From Cycas panzhihuaensis (lineage: Eukaryota; Cycadophyta): a stretch of 64,000 nt of DNA. The stretch spans positions 88,605,741-88,669,740 of the forward strand of contig CM041465.1 in NCBI GenBank assembly GCA_023213395.1, given 5' to 3'. Both the position numbers and the translations under genes were made by a program. Shown piece after piece: positions 47,823 to 59,563 of this stretch. Within the stretch, counting starts at the first letter, position 1; each line of letters starts with the position of its first letter. Under the pieces are notes generated by a model. The model searched no databases, was not told where the DNA came from, and saw nothing but the letters and a program-made list of their open reading frames with translations.

Positions 47823-48183
47823 ACATATTATAGTAAGACATGTAATCAAGATAAAAATTGAATGGATTAATTATCAAATATTAAAAATTAATTTTAAATA
47901 TTTGATTAAATCTCATATCAAAGAATATCGCACATTACAAAATTCATACACTAATCCTTAATCTTCACTCTTATATTTTTATAAATGAACTATACATAAC
48001 TAAATATAATATTAGATAAAATATTAATATTACTTAATATGACATATGTAAGGTAAGATTCATAACCCCTATTAACTCATCACTTTGTAATATTACATAA
48101 TCCTATATTTAATATAATACCAATATTAAGGGAAGGCTCATAACCCATGGTTATGAAGCCAAAATAAACATTAATATTTAATA
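47823..48183 (-). repeat. E8 5' LTR
   Basis: The partner of 41,619-41,981. It ends 'cattaatatttaata' and passes into unrelated sequence at 48,184. The E8 element as a whole is about 6.6 kb. Confidence 0.8.
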
Positions 48184-48225
48184 TAATGAAGGTATAATAA
48201 TTACCTGATTATTTGATTGAATGGA

Positions 48226-48379
48226 TAAACAAATGATGGACAGTACCCCATGTTGTTTAAGAGAAGTTGGTTTTAAGAAGGTTGTTGGCTGAGTTTGGAG
48301 TGTAAACAAATGATGGACAATACCCCATGTTGTTTAAGAGAAGTTGGTTTTAAGAAGGTTGTTGGCTGAGTTTGGAGTG
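48226..48379. repeat. Two near-identical 77-bp tandem copies
   Basis: Copies at 48,226-48,302 and 48,303-48,379 share essentially every base, for example 'taaacaaatgatggaca' and 'gttgttggctgagtttggag'. The only difference I see is cagtacccc against caatacccc. In a window where other repeats are heavily diverged, this is a recent duplication. Confidence 0.95.
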
Positions 48380-48679
48380 AGTTACCCACCTAATATGAGA
48401 TATGGAGAAGTCTCATAAGTTTAAGTGATTGATTGATTAGCAATAATGGTTCCAGGTTATCCATAAAAATAAGTTTAGCTAATGAGGAGTCCAACTAATA
48501 TGTCTTTTTGATAATGAAAAAATTGATAAGTATATATAACAAGAGGCATGGAACATATTACACATATCATCATGTTACAATGAATTTAATAGATCCAATG
48601 GTATGCTTTATTTATAGAGTTAGTTGGTTTGATGACTTAAAAGAAAGATTGGTTGCCAAATAAAGTAAATGATATATAA

Positions 48680-51570
48680 GTAAATAACACTAGTTAGTAC
48701 TTTAATGAAGAAGCATAAAAGATAAATTAGAAGAGGACTATATAACTCAAGGTACTTTAAATTCACTTGAGATATATTAAATTTTAAAAAGATAAAGTAG
48801 TAGCTTTAACATATATGAGTGATTACTTTGCTAACAGTATGAACGTATTACACCATATTCTTATGAGAAGATCTTTTGAAATAAGAAAAGAACTAAATGA
48901 AAAAAATAAGAGGTTGTAAGAATGATTAGTGTGGGACATACTTGTGTAAAGCACTTCCATGTAAGAGGCATTGACATGGGAAAGATTTATGCGAGAAATC
49001 TTCAAGCAAGAAAGAGATTAAAAGTATAGTTCCCATAGGTTATTCTTTTGTATGAGGGCTCTTTTTTACGACACTTTTTGACAAAGATAAACCATGCAAG
49101 AAGCTTCCATGTGGGACATCTCAATGTAAGAAAGAGATAAATATATGTAGTTCATGCAAATTGTTCCTCATAAGAAGGCTTTATTTTGAGGCACTTTTTG
49201 AGAAATAAATGTTATACAAAAGGAGTCATATGAGAAGAGTAAGTTCTAGAAAAGAGATAGGGCCTACCACATAAGACAAAAAGATGCAAATGAGCTTAAT
49301 GCCAAAAAAAGAATATATATAAGAAAAGAGACATATAAGAGTACTATTATTAGGATGCATGCATGTGGGTTTATATTTCTATGATTCAAATATTTATAAA
49401 GTAAACACCCAAGGAATAAACTCCTCTATAGACATATAGAGGTAATCTCTAACTATGAATCTCTTTATGTAAGAAAACCTACAGCATAACTATTGATCTT
49501 CCAACACCTACCATGATTAAATTCCAATTTCTTAATTTGATAGTGCCTTAATAACTCTATCAATACTAACCCAATAATTATTACAATTCTATTCCTAACT
49601 TGTAAAAAATAGGTGCACGATGTTAAAGCCATAAATTCATGAAATCACCATGATGCTGGCATCAATAGATATAATATACTTTTATAGTATGTTAATTGCT
49701 ATAAAATAAGGCTTTAAGGCATAAATAATTGTGCAAGATATAAAGTCTATAGATTGAAGTATCATAAAATATGGATTGAAGGGTCTCATTGAAGTAAAAT
49801 TTGAACATAAGTATTGGTAATTGAAAAAATGTCATGCGGTTAATAAAGTTTACAACCAATTGATAAGATGTAGTACATTTTTTACATTAGGATGAATGCA
49901 AGAAGTATAGAGCATGAGGTATTTTAAGTAATGTATTGGGCTAACATTCAATTATGGAAAATCATATTAACTTAGGTTAAGTTAGTATCTAATGTGAAAG
50001 TAATCCCTTACTTGAGATTATGGTAAGTATCAAAAAATCTAAAATAGTTAAGTTGGATACATAGGCAAAGAGGTTAGTTATGTAGTTAAAAATCTAGTTG
50101 TGAGTATGGATATAGATGGATATAGCAAATATCATAGAGTTACAATTTTACCTATCCATCTTCCATCCACCATTGATTTAATGATATGCATTTGGCACAT
50201 GATTGATTATTGAAGTAGGGTCAATATATGTGATCCAGATATTCATATCTAGATAGACAATGAAGGCATGTACATAGCATTGGCCGATCCCAAATGATAA
50301 CCAACTAATATTTGCCATGATAACTATCTTAATGGAAATACTAAGCTATGTCTAACTATACCATAGTAATCAAGACTACAATATTATTGTTAAAGATAGA
50401 GAAAGGTTTTAACTAATTTTTTGAGATTTATACTATCCTAATGATAAAACTAAGGAATGATATAGGATTAGGAAAGATATAAAATAAGGAAAGGGGAACA
50501 AAGAGTAAATTATCTTTTAGTGAGAGATTTACAAAGGCTTGAGCACATATTTTTTCTAAAATTCTTCTTTTACTTTCTCTCTATTTTTCTTTTATCTTCT
50601 TCTTCTTTTCTCTTCTTCTTCTTTACTTATATCTACCTACACATGCATTGTGGTAAAAAATTATATTTTGGTAAAGAAAATTTATATGCAATAGACTTCT
50701 TGGACTTTAAAACTCTTTAGTAAGTATATTAAGCTACCAAAATCTAAGGTTATTATGATTTTATGAGTTTGTATCAAAATATTTTACTAAATAGTGCTCC
50801 AATACTTAGGTAGTTTATTATATATAAACTATTTGACATTAAATTGCAAGTATTTTGAGACTAGATTACTTTACTCAATTTATTAAATATATTATCTAAT
50901 GTTTTGATGGCAAAGGATTTATTTGGTGATCAAATGTGCACATCTTGTATATGGTTTGTTGCTTATTAAAGCTTTTTTTTACAGTTTCCTCTAAATCAAT
51001 GGTTAATAGTTGTGAGAATATATGCTAAGGATTTTTTTTTGTATTCTAATACTTAACCTTGGATTATTAGGGAGAATACAATTTATATACTAGTGTTGTA
51101 TATTGATATCAATAAGAAATTTAGTGATAGGTCAACAATTACGGTCAAGATTAAGATCTCTTCTTATTTTACAAGAGGTATTTTCTTATTATATTAGCCC
51201 AAGGTAGATCAATACATTGATCTAATTCTTTTGACAGACACAAAGGGGAAGAAGTTGAGTTCATTCCTTTTATTCTTTCTTCCTTTATTTAGGGTTCTAT
51301 TGTTACTTCCTTTTTCTTTTTATTTACATCCTTACCATTTCTTTAATCTTTCTTTTACATTATGAAAAATGTCCTTTATAACTCTATTCAATGACCATTT
51401 ACTTTTTAGCCTTGTATATCATGTATATTATATATTATGCAAGCCAAATAAGTAAGACATGCAATTGGATGTTTTATGATTGTCTCCTTGTTGTTTATGC
51501 TTACTTATTGAACATGTAGACCTTAGCTTACTACAAACAAATCCTTATTGGGGTATAACGATAAAGAGAC
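48680..51570 (+). repeat. E9 5' LTR region (right edge uncertain)
   Basis: Positions 48,690-49,365 align with 54,308-55,035 in direct orientation, with shared phrases such as 'gaagatcttttgaaataaga' and 'agggcctaccacataag' type text. The right copy stops at 'gatgcatgcat', so the full LTR length is unknown. A candidate tRNA-primer remnant, tgaccatactggggat, lies at 51,582; if real, the LTR would be nearly 2.9 kb. The stretch contains a CT-rich tract (50,570-50,630) and no recognised coding. Confidence 0.55.
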
Positions 51571-51879
51571 AAATATTAGTGACCATACTGGGGATATAAT
51601 CCCCACCTTATTTTCTATTTTCTTTTTCTTACTATGCATATTAGATTTGTAGTTTTTATAAGATGCTCAACTTAATAAGGAAGGCACATGCATAGTCATT
51701 GAAAGTTAAAGGTATAAAAAGAGAGCTAAAAAGTCCTCCTCTAAGAAATATTATCAAGGAGGCCTATTAATAATCTCATTGATGGCTAGATAAAAAGAAA
51801 ATAAGGCTTGATTTGGAGGCTTAATATTCACAAGGTCAAAATATTTAGTAGAAATCATTAAGTAGAATACATATTATCA

Positions 51880-52560
51880 TGGCATTCTTCCCTGGACTAG
51901 CCACCACCCATTAGGAATTAAAGGTGAGATGCATGAAATACATCATAGGGTCTTGGAAGCCTATCCTAGATTTGTAAGAGATGGGACGATTTTAGCAAAA
52001 TAGCATATTATTATATGTTTTTATTATGTATAAGTTGTTTGGAATTATTAAACCTAATGAAGTTATCAAGTTATTTATATATTATTTAATTTAAGATACA
52101 ATAGTTTGGTTCTATTGATTACCTATCTTCTCCATAAGATATTGGAAGGATTTGATATCAGCTTTTAATTTTAGATATAATAGCAACAAAATTTTTTATG
52201 CACTCAATAGAGAGTTGTCTTATATAAGAAAAGAAGCTAGAGAAATCATTTTAGACTATATTGAGAGGTTTGAGAAGACTCTTAATCAAATTGATATTAG
52301 ATGAAGACCTAAACAAGGTACGTTAATAGGATGGTTTCTTGGGGGCTTAACCCTGGAATTAGATTTTGGATTACTTCTAAAGAACTAAGGGATTTTTTAG
52401 TAGTGAAATCCCTTGTTCTATATCTTAAAACAACCATGGATAAGTGGAAGATACTTTCTTTTTCTTCAAAAGAGTACATTGATATCAATTAGGATAATGG
52501 ATTTAGCATTATAGCGATAGATAAAGGAGATACATAATCACAATTAGATCACATAGGTTC
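51880..52560 (+). pseudogene. E9 gag-like remnant
   Basis: Several frames together resemble a Ty3/gypsy Gag: near 52,150-52,300 the text reads LNRELSYIRKEARES and then 'I-E-R-F-E-K', preceded by a hydrophobic stretch with 'W-x-D-L' near 52,150. This resembles the retrotransposon Gag helical region with a 'F' and 'L-x-Q-x' pattern. Stops and frame changes are frequent. I am unsure of the exact family. Confidence 0.45.
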
Positions 52561-52650
52561 TTATAAAGGAACATAGTTTATTTAAGTGAGCTAGCAATCT
52601 TGAATTCAAAATTTTCAAGGAAACCACACTCTTTGTTAATAAGAGCCTAC

Positions 52651-52686
52651 CATATATATATATAGATAGATAGATAGATAGATATT
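52651..52686. repeat. (TA)n(TAGA)n microsatellite
   Basis: A run of TA units passes into about six TAGA units ending near 52,683. It lies within the E9 interior. Confidence 0.95.
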
Positions 52687-52986
52687 GACATAGAGTTGTA
52701 GTTCATTGATAAAAAGTAAGAAAATAAATATGAATACATCAAGGGAACCATAAAATACTCCACTAGTATAGATACACATATGGTCATATATTTACCTAAC
52801 GTTATGACATTTATAGAAAATGAGGGTAAGGGCTCAAACCCAATTTTTAGGATACATTGTAATGAAGAGGTAACTTGTTCCTTGATTGATTTTGATGATA
52901 ACTCTTCATGTAATCAAGAACCTACTTAAATGATAATTTAAACATCAACAATACATTATGAAGTCATTATATCCATTGGAGCTTCC

Positions 52987-53331
52987 TTGGAAGATGATCA
53001 TAAAATAGTTATTGAACTTCATTGTGGACTATCAAGCTTGAATCATTCTCATGATGAAGAAGGATACCAACTCACTACTCATTTTGAAGATGTTATTCAT
53101 GTTCCTAAATTAGAGAGGTTGAAAAATTTTATTAACGAGGAGAAGGATCACTTAGATTTGACTTTTAAAATGTCATGGGATAAAGAGTTTCTTGAAGATA
53201 AAGAGAAGATATTACCTCTCATACATGGATATGAAGAATTCATTGATAGGATGGAGTTTCATCAAGAAATTAAAACAATGGAGGAAGTTGAAAATATGCT
53301 TAGGATGACCACAAATCAACTTATTGATTAA
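52987..53331 (+). CDS. Acidic ORF of unknown function inside E9
   Basis: A continuous frame of 114 codons from ATG to TAA, the longest open stretch on the right side of the window. It is rich in Glu, Asp, His and Lys, begins MEDDHKIVIELHCGLSSLNH, and has a charged helical-looking C-terminal half with KTMEEVENMLRM. No signal peptide or membrane segment. I recognise no domain. It lies between the gag-like remnant and the 3' LTR of E9, where pol would be expected. It may be a decayed accessory ORF or part of a Gag-like polyprotein; its openness may be chance preservation. Confidence 0.35.
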   Translation: MEDDHKIVIELHCGLSSLNHSHDEEGYQLTTHFEDVIHVPKLERLKNFINEEKDHLDLTFKMSWDKEFLEDKEKILPLIHGYEEFIDRMEFHQEIKTMEEVENMLRMTTNQLID

Positions 53332-54263
53332 CAACAACAACATGATTCTATTGGTAGATTTGAAATATTAGAAATTATTTTTGAAATAATAAGAAATGAA
53401 GATGGCTTGGATTTGGTGTTAGACATAGATTTTAAAGAAAAAATGTTCATTTTTTAATCTAATTTACATGATAATTTCTCATGTGATTAAGACTTGTTAA
53501 TATTATTGTTATGCATACATCCACATTAGGCTACAAAGACTCATCTCAGGTCTTTGAAAATGATAAGCACATAATGTTCTTTATAGAAGGATGAGAGGAG
53601 GATGATATTGTTGAGGATACCATGGAATAAACATTAGAAAAGGGAGTAATGTAAGGCACAATCATAAAGGAAGAACTAATTCAACATGGATTTAATGAAA
53701 TTTTTGAAGAGATTATGAATGTAGAGACTATCTTTAAAAGAACTCATGAATAAGAGAAACTTCTAGGGAAATAAAATAAATTGAATATACTAACAAATGA
53801 TCTTAATTTTAGTTAGCTGCCTTATGATCCTATGTACTCTAATCCATATTTAACATATTTTAATCTTCACTTTAAGACTAATTTCTACCCCAAGTCGTGT
53901 GATGAAATATTATCTTCAAAATTAAAGTCTCCACTAAAAATATTAATTGAAGGCTTTCTATATAGAAATGAATGTTTCTATTATTTTCATGTATATAATG
54001 AAGAATCCCTCTTACCCTATCATCTTGTTTTGAACAACATGCAACCATTTATATAGAAGATGGAAAATCATATAAGTTATATGTTCACACTAATGAGTCT
54101 ACATGTGAGTCTGTTGTTGTTCTCTACAAATTATTAGCAAATTAAACCTAATCTTATCAACACTTTAGTATTCACAGCTTGTACATATTAGTATAGGATT
54201 TCTATTTCTAAATTTTTTATTTTTATCAACCCATTGGGGTTTAATAAAAGTAAGGAGGCCAAA
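53332..54263 (+). mobile_element. E9 3' internal region and purine tract
   Basis: It continues the acidic text of the preceding ORF in other frames with stops (for example 53,832-54,056, which has no recognisable domain). It ends with agtaaggaggccaaa (54,249-54,263), a purine-rich tract abutting the 3' LTR. No reverse transcriptase, RNase H or integrase motif was found. Confidence 0.5.
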
Positions 54264-55035
54264 TGTTACCCCTCAATTTTGGCCCCTACTAAAACATGGT
54301 GTGTAAGAAAATAAAACCAGCTAGTACTTCAATGAAGAAAGAGAAAAGATAAATGAGGAGAGGACTCTACAACTCAAGGTACTTCAAGGCTTAGATGAAA
54401 GTCACTTGAGGCATATTAAATTTTAGAAAGATGGAGTAGTAGCTTTGACATACATGAATGGTGACTCTACTAATGACATGAAAGTATTTAACCACTTTCC
54501 TATAGGAAGATCTTTTGAAATAAGAAAGGAACTAAGTATGGGAAGATATTTTGAAATAAGAAAGGAACTAAGTGATAAAATTAAGAGGTTACAAGAATGA
54601 TTGGTGTAGAGAACACTTGTGCTGGGTATTTCCATGTGGGAGGCATTAATGCAAGAAAGGTTTATATAGGAAACTATCATTCAAAAATGGGATTAAAAAT
54701 ATAATTCCCATAGGTTGTTCTCCCATGTGAGGGATATTTTTCATGACACTTTTAAGAAAGACAATTTATGCAAGAAGATTCCATATGGGACATGTCGACA
54801 TGGGAAAGAGACAAACATATGCAATTCCCATGAATTGTTCCCTTATGATAAGGGTTCATTTCAAAGCACTTTCTAAGAAATAGATATTATATAGAAATGA
54901 GTCATGTGGGAAGAGTAAATACAAGAAAAGAGATAGGGCCTAGCACATAAGTTAAAATGACATAGATGAACTTAATGCCAAAAAAATAATCTATGGGAGA
55001 AAGACATATACAAGAGTACTATTATACAAGATGCA
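54264..55035 (+). repeat. E9 3' LTR, truncated on the right
   Basis: It starts TGTTACCCCTCAATTTTGG after the purine tract. It matches 48,690-49,365 until 'gatgcatgcat', then breaks off into sequence belonging to E10. An internal duplication of about 36 bases (gaagatcttttgaaataag, then gaagatattttgaaataag) at 54,512-54,578 is absent from the left copy. Confidence 0.75.
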
Positions 55036-55119
55036 TGCATTAACAAAATTAGAGGGCAAAAGCAAATACATATAAAGCAATAAGCAATAAGAGAATAAAG
55101 ATAATCAGATACATTAGTG

Positions 55120-55293
55120 GTGTTGTTAAACACTGGGGTCTTTGGACCACATGTAAATTAGGCAAGACCAAGAGGATTTAGCATACCTCTTAAGGTCCAC
55201 TACTACTTGGCATTCACAAACACTTGACAATGTGCTGCTATAAAGTATTTATCCAAGATATAGGTTATTATCCTAATGTGGGCATTATTCTAA
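55120..55293 (-). repeat. E10 3' LTR (partial definition)
   Basis: The right end is set by 'tttctcccccataata' (55,294 on), the complement of a purine tract of a minus-strand copia. The LTR reads TATTAGAATAATGCCC on the minus strand, from an ancestral TGTTAG. The left edge was not found for certain; TGTTGTTAAACAC at about 55,119 is a candidate. Confidence 0.5.
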
Positions 55294-55299
55294 TATTTC

Positions 55300-56940
55300 T
55301 CCCCCATAATACCCATTTGGGGAGACTTTAAGCTTATCTTTGAATTTGATCATCTTTATTATATTAAGTACCTTTGTGAAGATGCCTACCACCTAATCTT
55401 CTGTGTTATAATAGTCTGACTCTAATTCATCTTACTACACTAGCTCTCTAATAAAGTGTTATGTTTCAATCTACTTTCTTCTATGATGATACACTAGATT
55501 CCTAGTCATCTAGATTATACTTTGATTATCACAAAATAATTGTGTGAAACTAATATGCTCTTATTTTACATCCTAAAATAATATCCTAAGCTAAATTATC
55601 TCACAAGTTCCTACTACAATTATTTTGTACTCTGCTTCTATAATAGAGAGAGATATTATTACTTATTTCTTTGAACTCCATACTACTACTATTGAACCCA
55701 AACTAAATGTATAAACTGAAGTAGGTTTCTTTTCATCTATACAACTTGCCTAGTCTGAGTCTGTATAACTAATAAACCTATAATCCCCTAATGACCTATA
55801 ATACAAACCATACCCAATAATACCTCTAAGATACCTAAGAACCCTTTTGGCTACCTGCCAATATTTTACCTTAGGCTTATATATAAATTTAGAGACCACA
55901 CTAACTGCATATGTAATGTCTACTCAAGTTGAAATAAATAAGGCTTCTAATCATCTGTCTATAAGGTATAGGATCAATTGATTTAGACTCCTCAATATTA
56001 GGCAATTTTAACCCAACTTTGTTGGTGTTGTGAGTGGCTTACAACTATCCATGTTGAATTTATATATCATATCAAATGTATATTTCCTTTGTGATATAAA
56101 TATCCCTTTCTCATCCTGCCATACTTTAATTCCTAAGAAATAATGCATAAATCCCAAGTCTATTATTTCAAACTCTATGCACGTATCTTCCTTAAATTTT
56201 TAAGATAAGTAATCACAATTCCTAATATATACTAGGTCATCCATATGTAATCCCATAATTAATATTAAGCATTCTTCTAACTTTATATATAAATTGGGGT
56301 CTGATTATCTCCTTAGGAATCCCTTATCCTTAAAGTATTTATTAATCCTAAACTACTATACTCTAGGTGCTTATTTTAGTTCATACAAGATCTTTTTTAG
56401 TTTATTGACCTTGTCTTCTTTTTCTTTTACTTTAAAACCCTTAGGTTATTAGAAGTATATCTTCTCATCAATATATCCATTTAGGAAAGTACTTTTCACA
56501 TCCATATTATGGATTATCCGACCTTGTTATGTAGTTAGGGTCATTATTATAATCCAAGACATCCTCTAGTTGGCCAACTTCTATACTATCATTCTAGCCA
56601 ACTTACATGTAGAACAAACTCCTAGTAATTACCTAGTTCTGGCTAATTTCATTACGGAGATATCAAATGACTATATATAAGGTTACAAGGCCTTATTTAT
56701 AGATATCTCAATAAATTGTTTCCTAGCTTTTGCTTGACTTTAGTACTACAATTAGCTCACTCCTTTGGGATTGTTATTTTTAGAGGTTTCCTTGCCTTGA
56801 AGAGGGAAGTTCACTTTAATCCATCTGGCTTATACATTTAATATCTTTAGCGTATACTTTCCTTAGAAGAATTCTCATCTATGAAGATATTTTTGGTCAA
56901 TTACTACTACTATCTTCTATCAATTCCTAGTATAATTATT
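55300..56940 (-). pseudogene. E10 copia reverse transcriptase and RNase H remnant
   Basis: On the minus strand the RNase H end is clear at 55,650-55,310: IIEAEYKIIVVGTCEII, then LFCDNQSII, then VVGIFTKVLNIIKM, the family's 'T-E-A-E-Y', 'C-D-N-Q-S-A-I' and 'D-I-F-T-K' blocks, with the first Asp of the last block now Gly. Reverse transcriptase lies at 56,900-56,050 with many stops. Gag, protease, most of integrase and the 5' LTR are absent: gypsy sequence begins just right of 56,940. E10 is therefore a 3' fragment. Confidence 0.8.
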
Positions 56941-56984
56941 ATTTTTCAAGGGATTTCAAGAGGAATTCTAAGATAAAGTGAGAG

Positions 56985-57010
56985 TTATTGGTCCAAGTAG
57001 TATCAGAGCT
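56985..57010 (+). other. E11 LTR end and primer-binding site
   Basis: TGGTCCAAGTAGTATCAGAGC at 56,984-57,004 looks like the end of an LTR joined to a tRNA-Met-type primer site (tagtatcagagc, one base from TGGTATCAGAGC). It marks the start of a plus-strand element; only a short part of its LTR seems left upstream. Confidence 0.6.
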
Positions 57011-57179
57011 TTTTTAAAACTATCTTGAGAAGAATTTCCTAAGAAGGAAGTAAATCCCCCCACAACCCCCCCTAGGGAAAATAAATATTCCTTCATACCC
57101 ATCCTACCCTTTCTCTAAAATTCTCTGATCCACTAAATGGAGCTAAGATCAAGGAAAAAACTTCAGAAAAATAGGATGA

Positions 57180-58380
57180 TACATCATTAGCCACTAATAA
57201 TTTGAGAAGTAAGGAACAAGAAGGAAGAGACATTTATCAAAATGTCTAAGGAAATCATTAGCTCTTTTAGAAGCATCCAAGTCTTTATTAATACCCTTAA
57301 TAAGAAATTAGATCCATAAGAGGGAGAAACATTTGGGATAGAGAAACTATGAGTCTTTCTAAAAGTCAATGAAGAATTCTAGGATCAAGGTGATCAAGGG
57401 GAGGATCAATAAATGAATAAAAAAAGATATAATAGGATAGCCTATGAATGTTAGAAATAGAAGACAAAGCAAGTAGGCCATGGTCTCAAAGGAACTAAAT
57501 TCACGCTAGAAAATTTTGACTTGAATAAATCACAAGATATTTGGAGCTAGCTACTAGAAATAGAGACATATTTTTAAGTATATGCACCATCAGAGAAAGA
57601 CAAAATATTAATAGCTTCTCTCCACTTATATGGAAGAGTATTAAAATGGTTCTATTAGTGGAAAAAAACTAAATAGGTATACACAAAACATGAGAATATC
57701 TAAAAGTAGGTTTAATTAGTCAATACAAAGGCTTATGGAGTACTAACTATTTTGCCTAGTTAACTTGACTATAATAATATGGATAAGTATAAGAATATAT
57801 AGAATAATTTTAGAGCCTCCAATATCTAATCTTAGAATGGATTCTACTAGAATATATTATGGAAACTTGTATCAGTGGCATGAAAGGATAGATTAAATTC
57901 CATATCAAATCGATGAATCCAATAACTAATTAGGAAGTAATTAAGATAGTAAAGAACATCGAAGCTAAATTTAGGGAAGGGAAACCCACTTATATTTACA
58001 AACATGAACTAAGTGCATGCTAATATCAAGGGTCTAACATTAAACCCAATCAGGAACAAAAATAGATCCTCCATTGGCACTTAGGAATATAAATGAAACA
58101 GTGGAATATCAAAAGAATACCTTAAAAAGGGAATATTTTTTAAATATAAGGGGAATGGAACAAAGAGCATCAATGTCTAGCAAAGAAAGTATTCATGATA
58201 AATAATGAGAACATAGAAATTTCGAAAGGAGAAGAAGTAGAAGAAAACAACCAAAATCCAGAAGAAGGAGTTGAGGAAGATAAACGTTTAGAAATAGATG
58301 CAAAGAATGTGTAAATCTCTTTATAAGCTATTACATGGTAAAATGTCACTTCTCAAACTCTTCGATTTCAAAGAATGATC
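57180..58380 (+). pseudogene. E11 Ty3/gypsy Gag remnant
   Basis: The frame near 57,510-57,650 reads ENFDLNKSQDIWS, LLEIETYF, VYAPSEKDKILIASLHLYGR and VLKWFY, the plant Ty3/gypsy Gag core ('W-x-x-x-x-E-x-Y-F' followed by 'K-x-x-x-A-x-x-x-L-x-G-x-A-x-x-W'). Downstream text to 58,320 is basic and then acidic, consistent with the Gag tail; a zinc knuckle could not be made out. Several Trp and Gln positions are stops. Confidence 0.75.
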
Positions 58381-58740
58381 AAAGGAACTTTGGTGGCAAT
58401 CTTGGTAGATAGTCGGAGCACCCATAATTTTGTTAATAAAGCTACAACAGAGAAATTATGATTAAAGATGCAAGCATTAAATACTTTCCAAGTTTATATT
58501 ACGAATGGAAAAATAACACCATGCAAAGGATATTACAAGTTAAGAAGATTACAAATTAGCAAATACTTAGTAACCACATGTATATTTGTAATGCTGATTA
58601 GAGGAGTAGATGCAGTCTTAGGTATTCAGTGGCTACAGACCTTGGGAAATATAATCACTAATTATATGATGCAGTTCATGTGTTTCTATCAAAACATATG
58701 CAAATATAAACTACAAGCACTAGCCACACATTTGATGTAG
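58381..58740 (+). pseudogene. E11 Ty3/gypsy aspartic protease remnant
   Basis: The frame shows TLVAILVDSRSTHNFVNKA at about 58,390, the catalytic loop in which the family has D-S/T-G-S-T-H-N-F; here Gly is Arg. One stop follows at 58,459, then an open stretch 58,468-58,740 with LIRGVDAVLGIQWLQTLGNI, the 'D-V-V-L-G-x-x-W-L' flap and C-terminal strand, and MQFMCFYQN. The order Gag, protease, reverse transcriptase supports Ty3/gypsy. Inactive by the stop and the active-site change. Confidence 0.9.
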
Positions 58741-58758
58741 TTAGTATCTTCATACTAT

Positions 58759-59563
58759 ATGGAAAAGATACTAAAGAAAAATCCTTCAACATTCATACTA
58801 ATATGCTATAAAATAGTGGTGGAAGATGTATTGTTAGAAGTACAAGTAATTATAGATGAATATAGTTTAGCATTTAAGGAACCACAAGGGATTCCTCACC
58901 AATGTGACTATTCACATACCATTAAATTAGTACTAGGGGTAGCACCTTTGAATATATGACCATACAGGTATCCATACCATCTAAGGAAAGAAATTGAAAA
59001 GATCACTTGAGAACTCCTACTCTAAGGGAAGATTGCAAATAGTACAAGTCCATTCATATCTCCAGTGGTGATAAATCAAAAAAAGGGTGGATCGTATAGA
59101 ATGTGTATAGTTATCGAGGACTGAATAAACTAATGATAAGGAATCATTACCGATCCCCAGGATAAATGATTTACTCAATAAAATCCATGGAGCTAAATAC
59201 TTTTTTTTAATTAACTTATGATCTAAATATTATTAGATATGTATCAAAGAGGAGGATATCTACAAAATAGCATTGCACACCCATGAGGGATTATTCAAAT
59301 TCAAGGTCAAGTACTTTGGATTAATAAAAGCTCTAGTAATATTCCAAAGCATTATGACTTCTATATTCAAATAATTCTTACAAAAGTTCATATTAGTATT
59401 TTTTAATGATATACCAATATATAGAAAAACATATAGGTACATCTAAAGCACATCAAGATAGTCTTATAAATTTTAAAGGAAAATCAGTTCTATGTAAATA
59501 AAAGAAATGCATATTCAAAAAGGAGGAGCTAGAATATTTAGGTTATATTATTGTTAGATAATG
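58759..59563 (+). pseudogene. E11 Ty3/gypsy reverse transcriptase remnant, first part
   Basis: The open stretch 58,759-58,959 includes EYSLAFKEPQGIPHQCDYSH, the typical start just before 'I-x-L-x-x-G-A-x-P'. Continuing in broken frames: RYPYHLRKEIEKIT (58,970), NTSPFISPVVINQKKG (59,040), 'N-H-Y-R-S-P' (59,145), LHTHEGLFKFKVKYFGL (59,275), and VFFNDIPIYRKT (59,397), where the catalytic Y-x-D-D box reads F-F-N-D. The protein then reads ELEYLGYIIVR and is cut at 59,563 by the solo LTR E12. Confidence 0.9.

Noticed and set aside
50550-50640. CT-rich tract as a possible promoter element
   Set aside because: No gene follows, and such tracts are common in AT-rich plant intergenic DNA.
52987-53331. 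The acidic ORF as an expressed host gene
   Set aside because: It lies between the LTRs of E9 and has no intron-exon context, domain or promoter signal; it is kept only as an ORF of unknown function.
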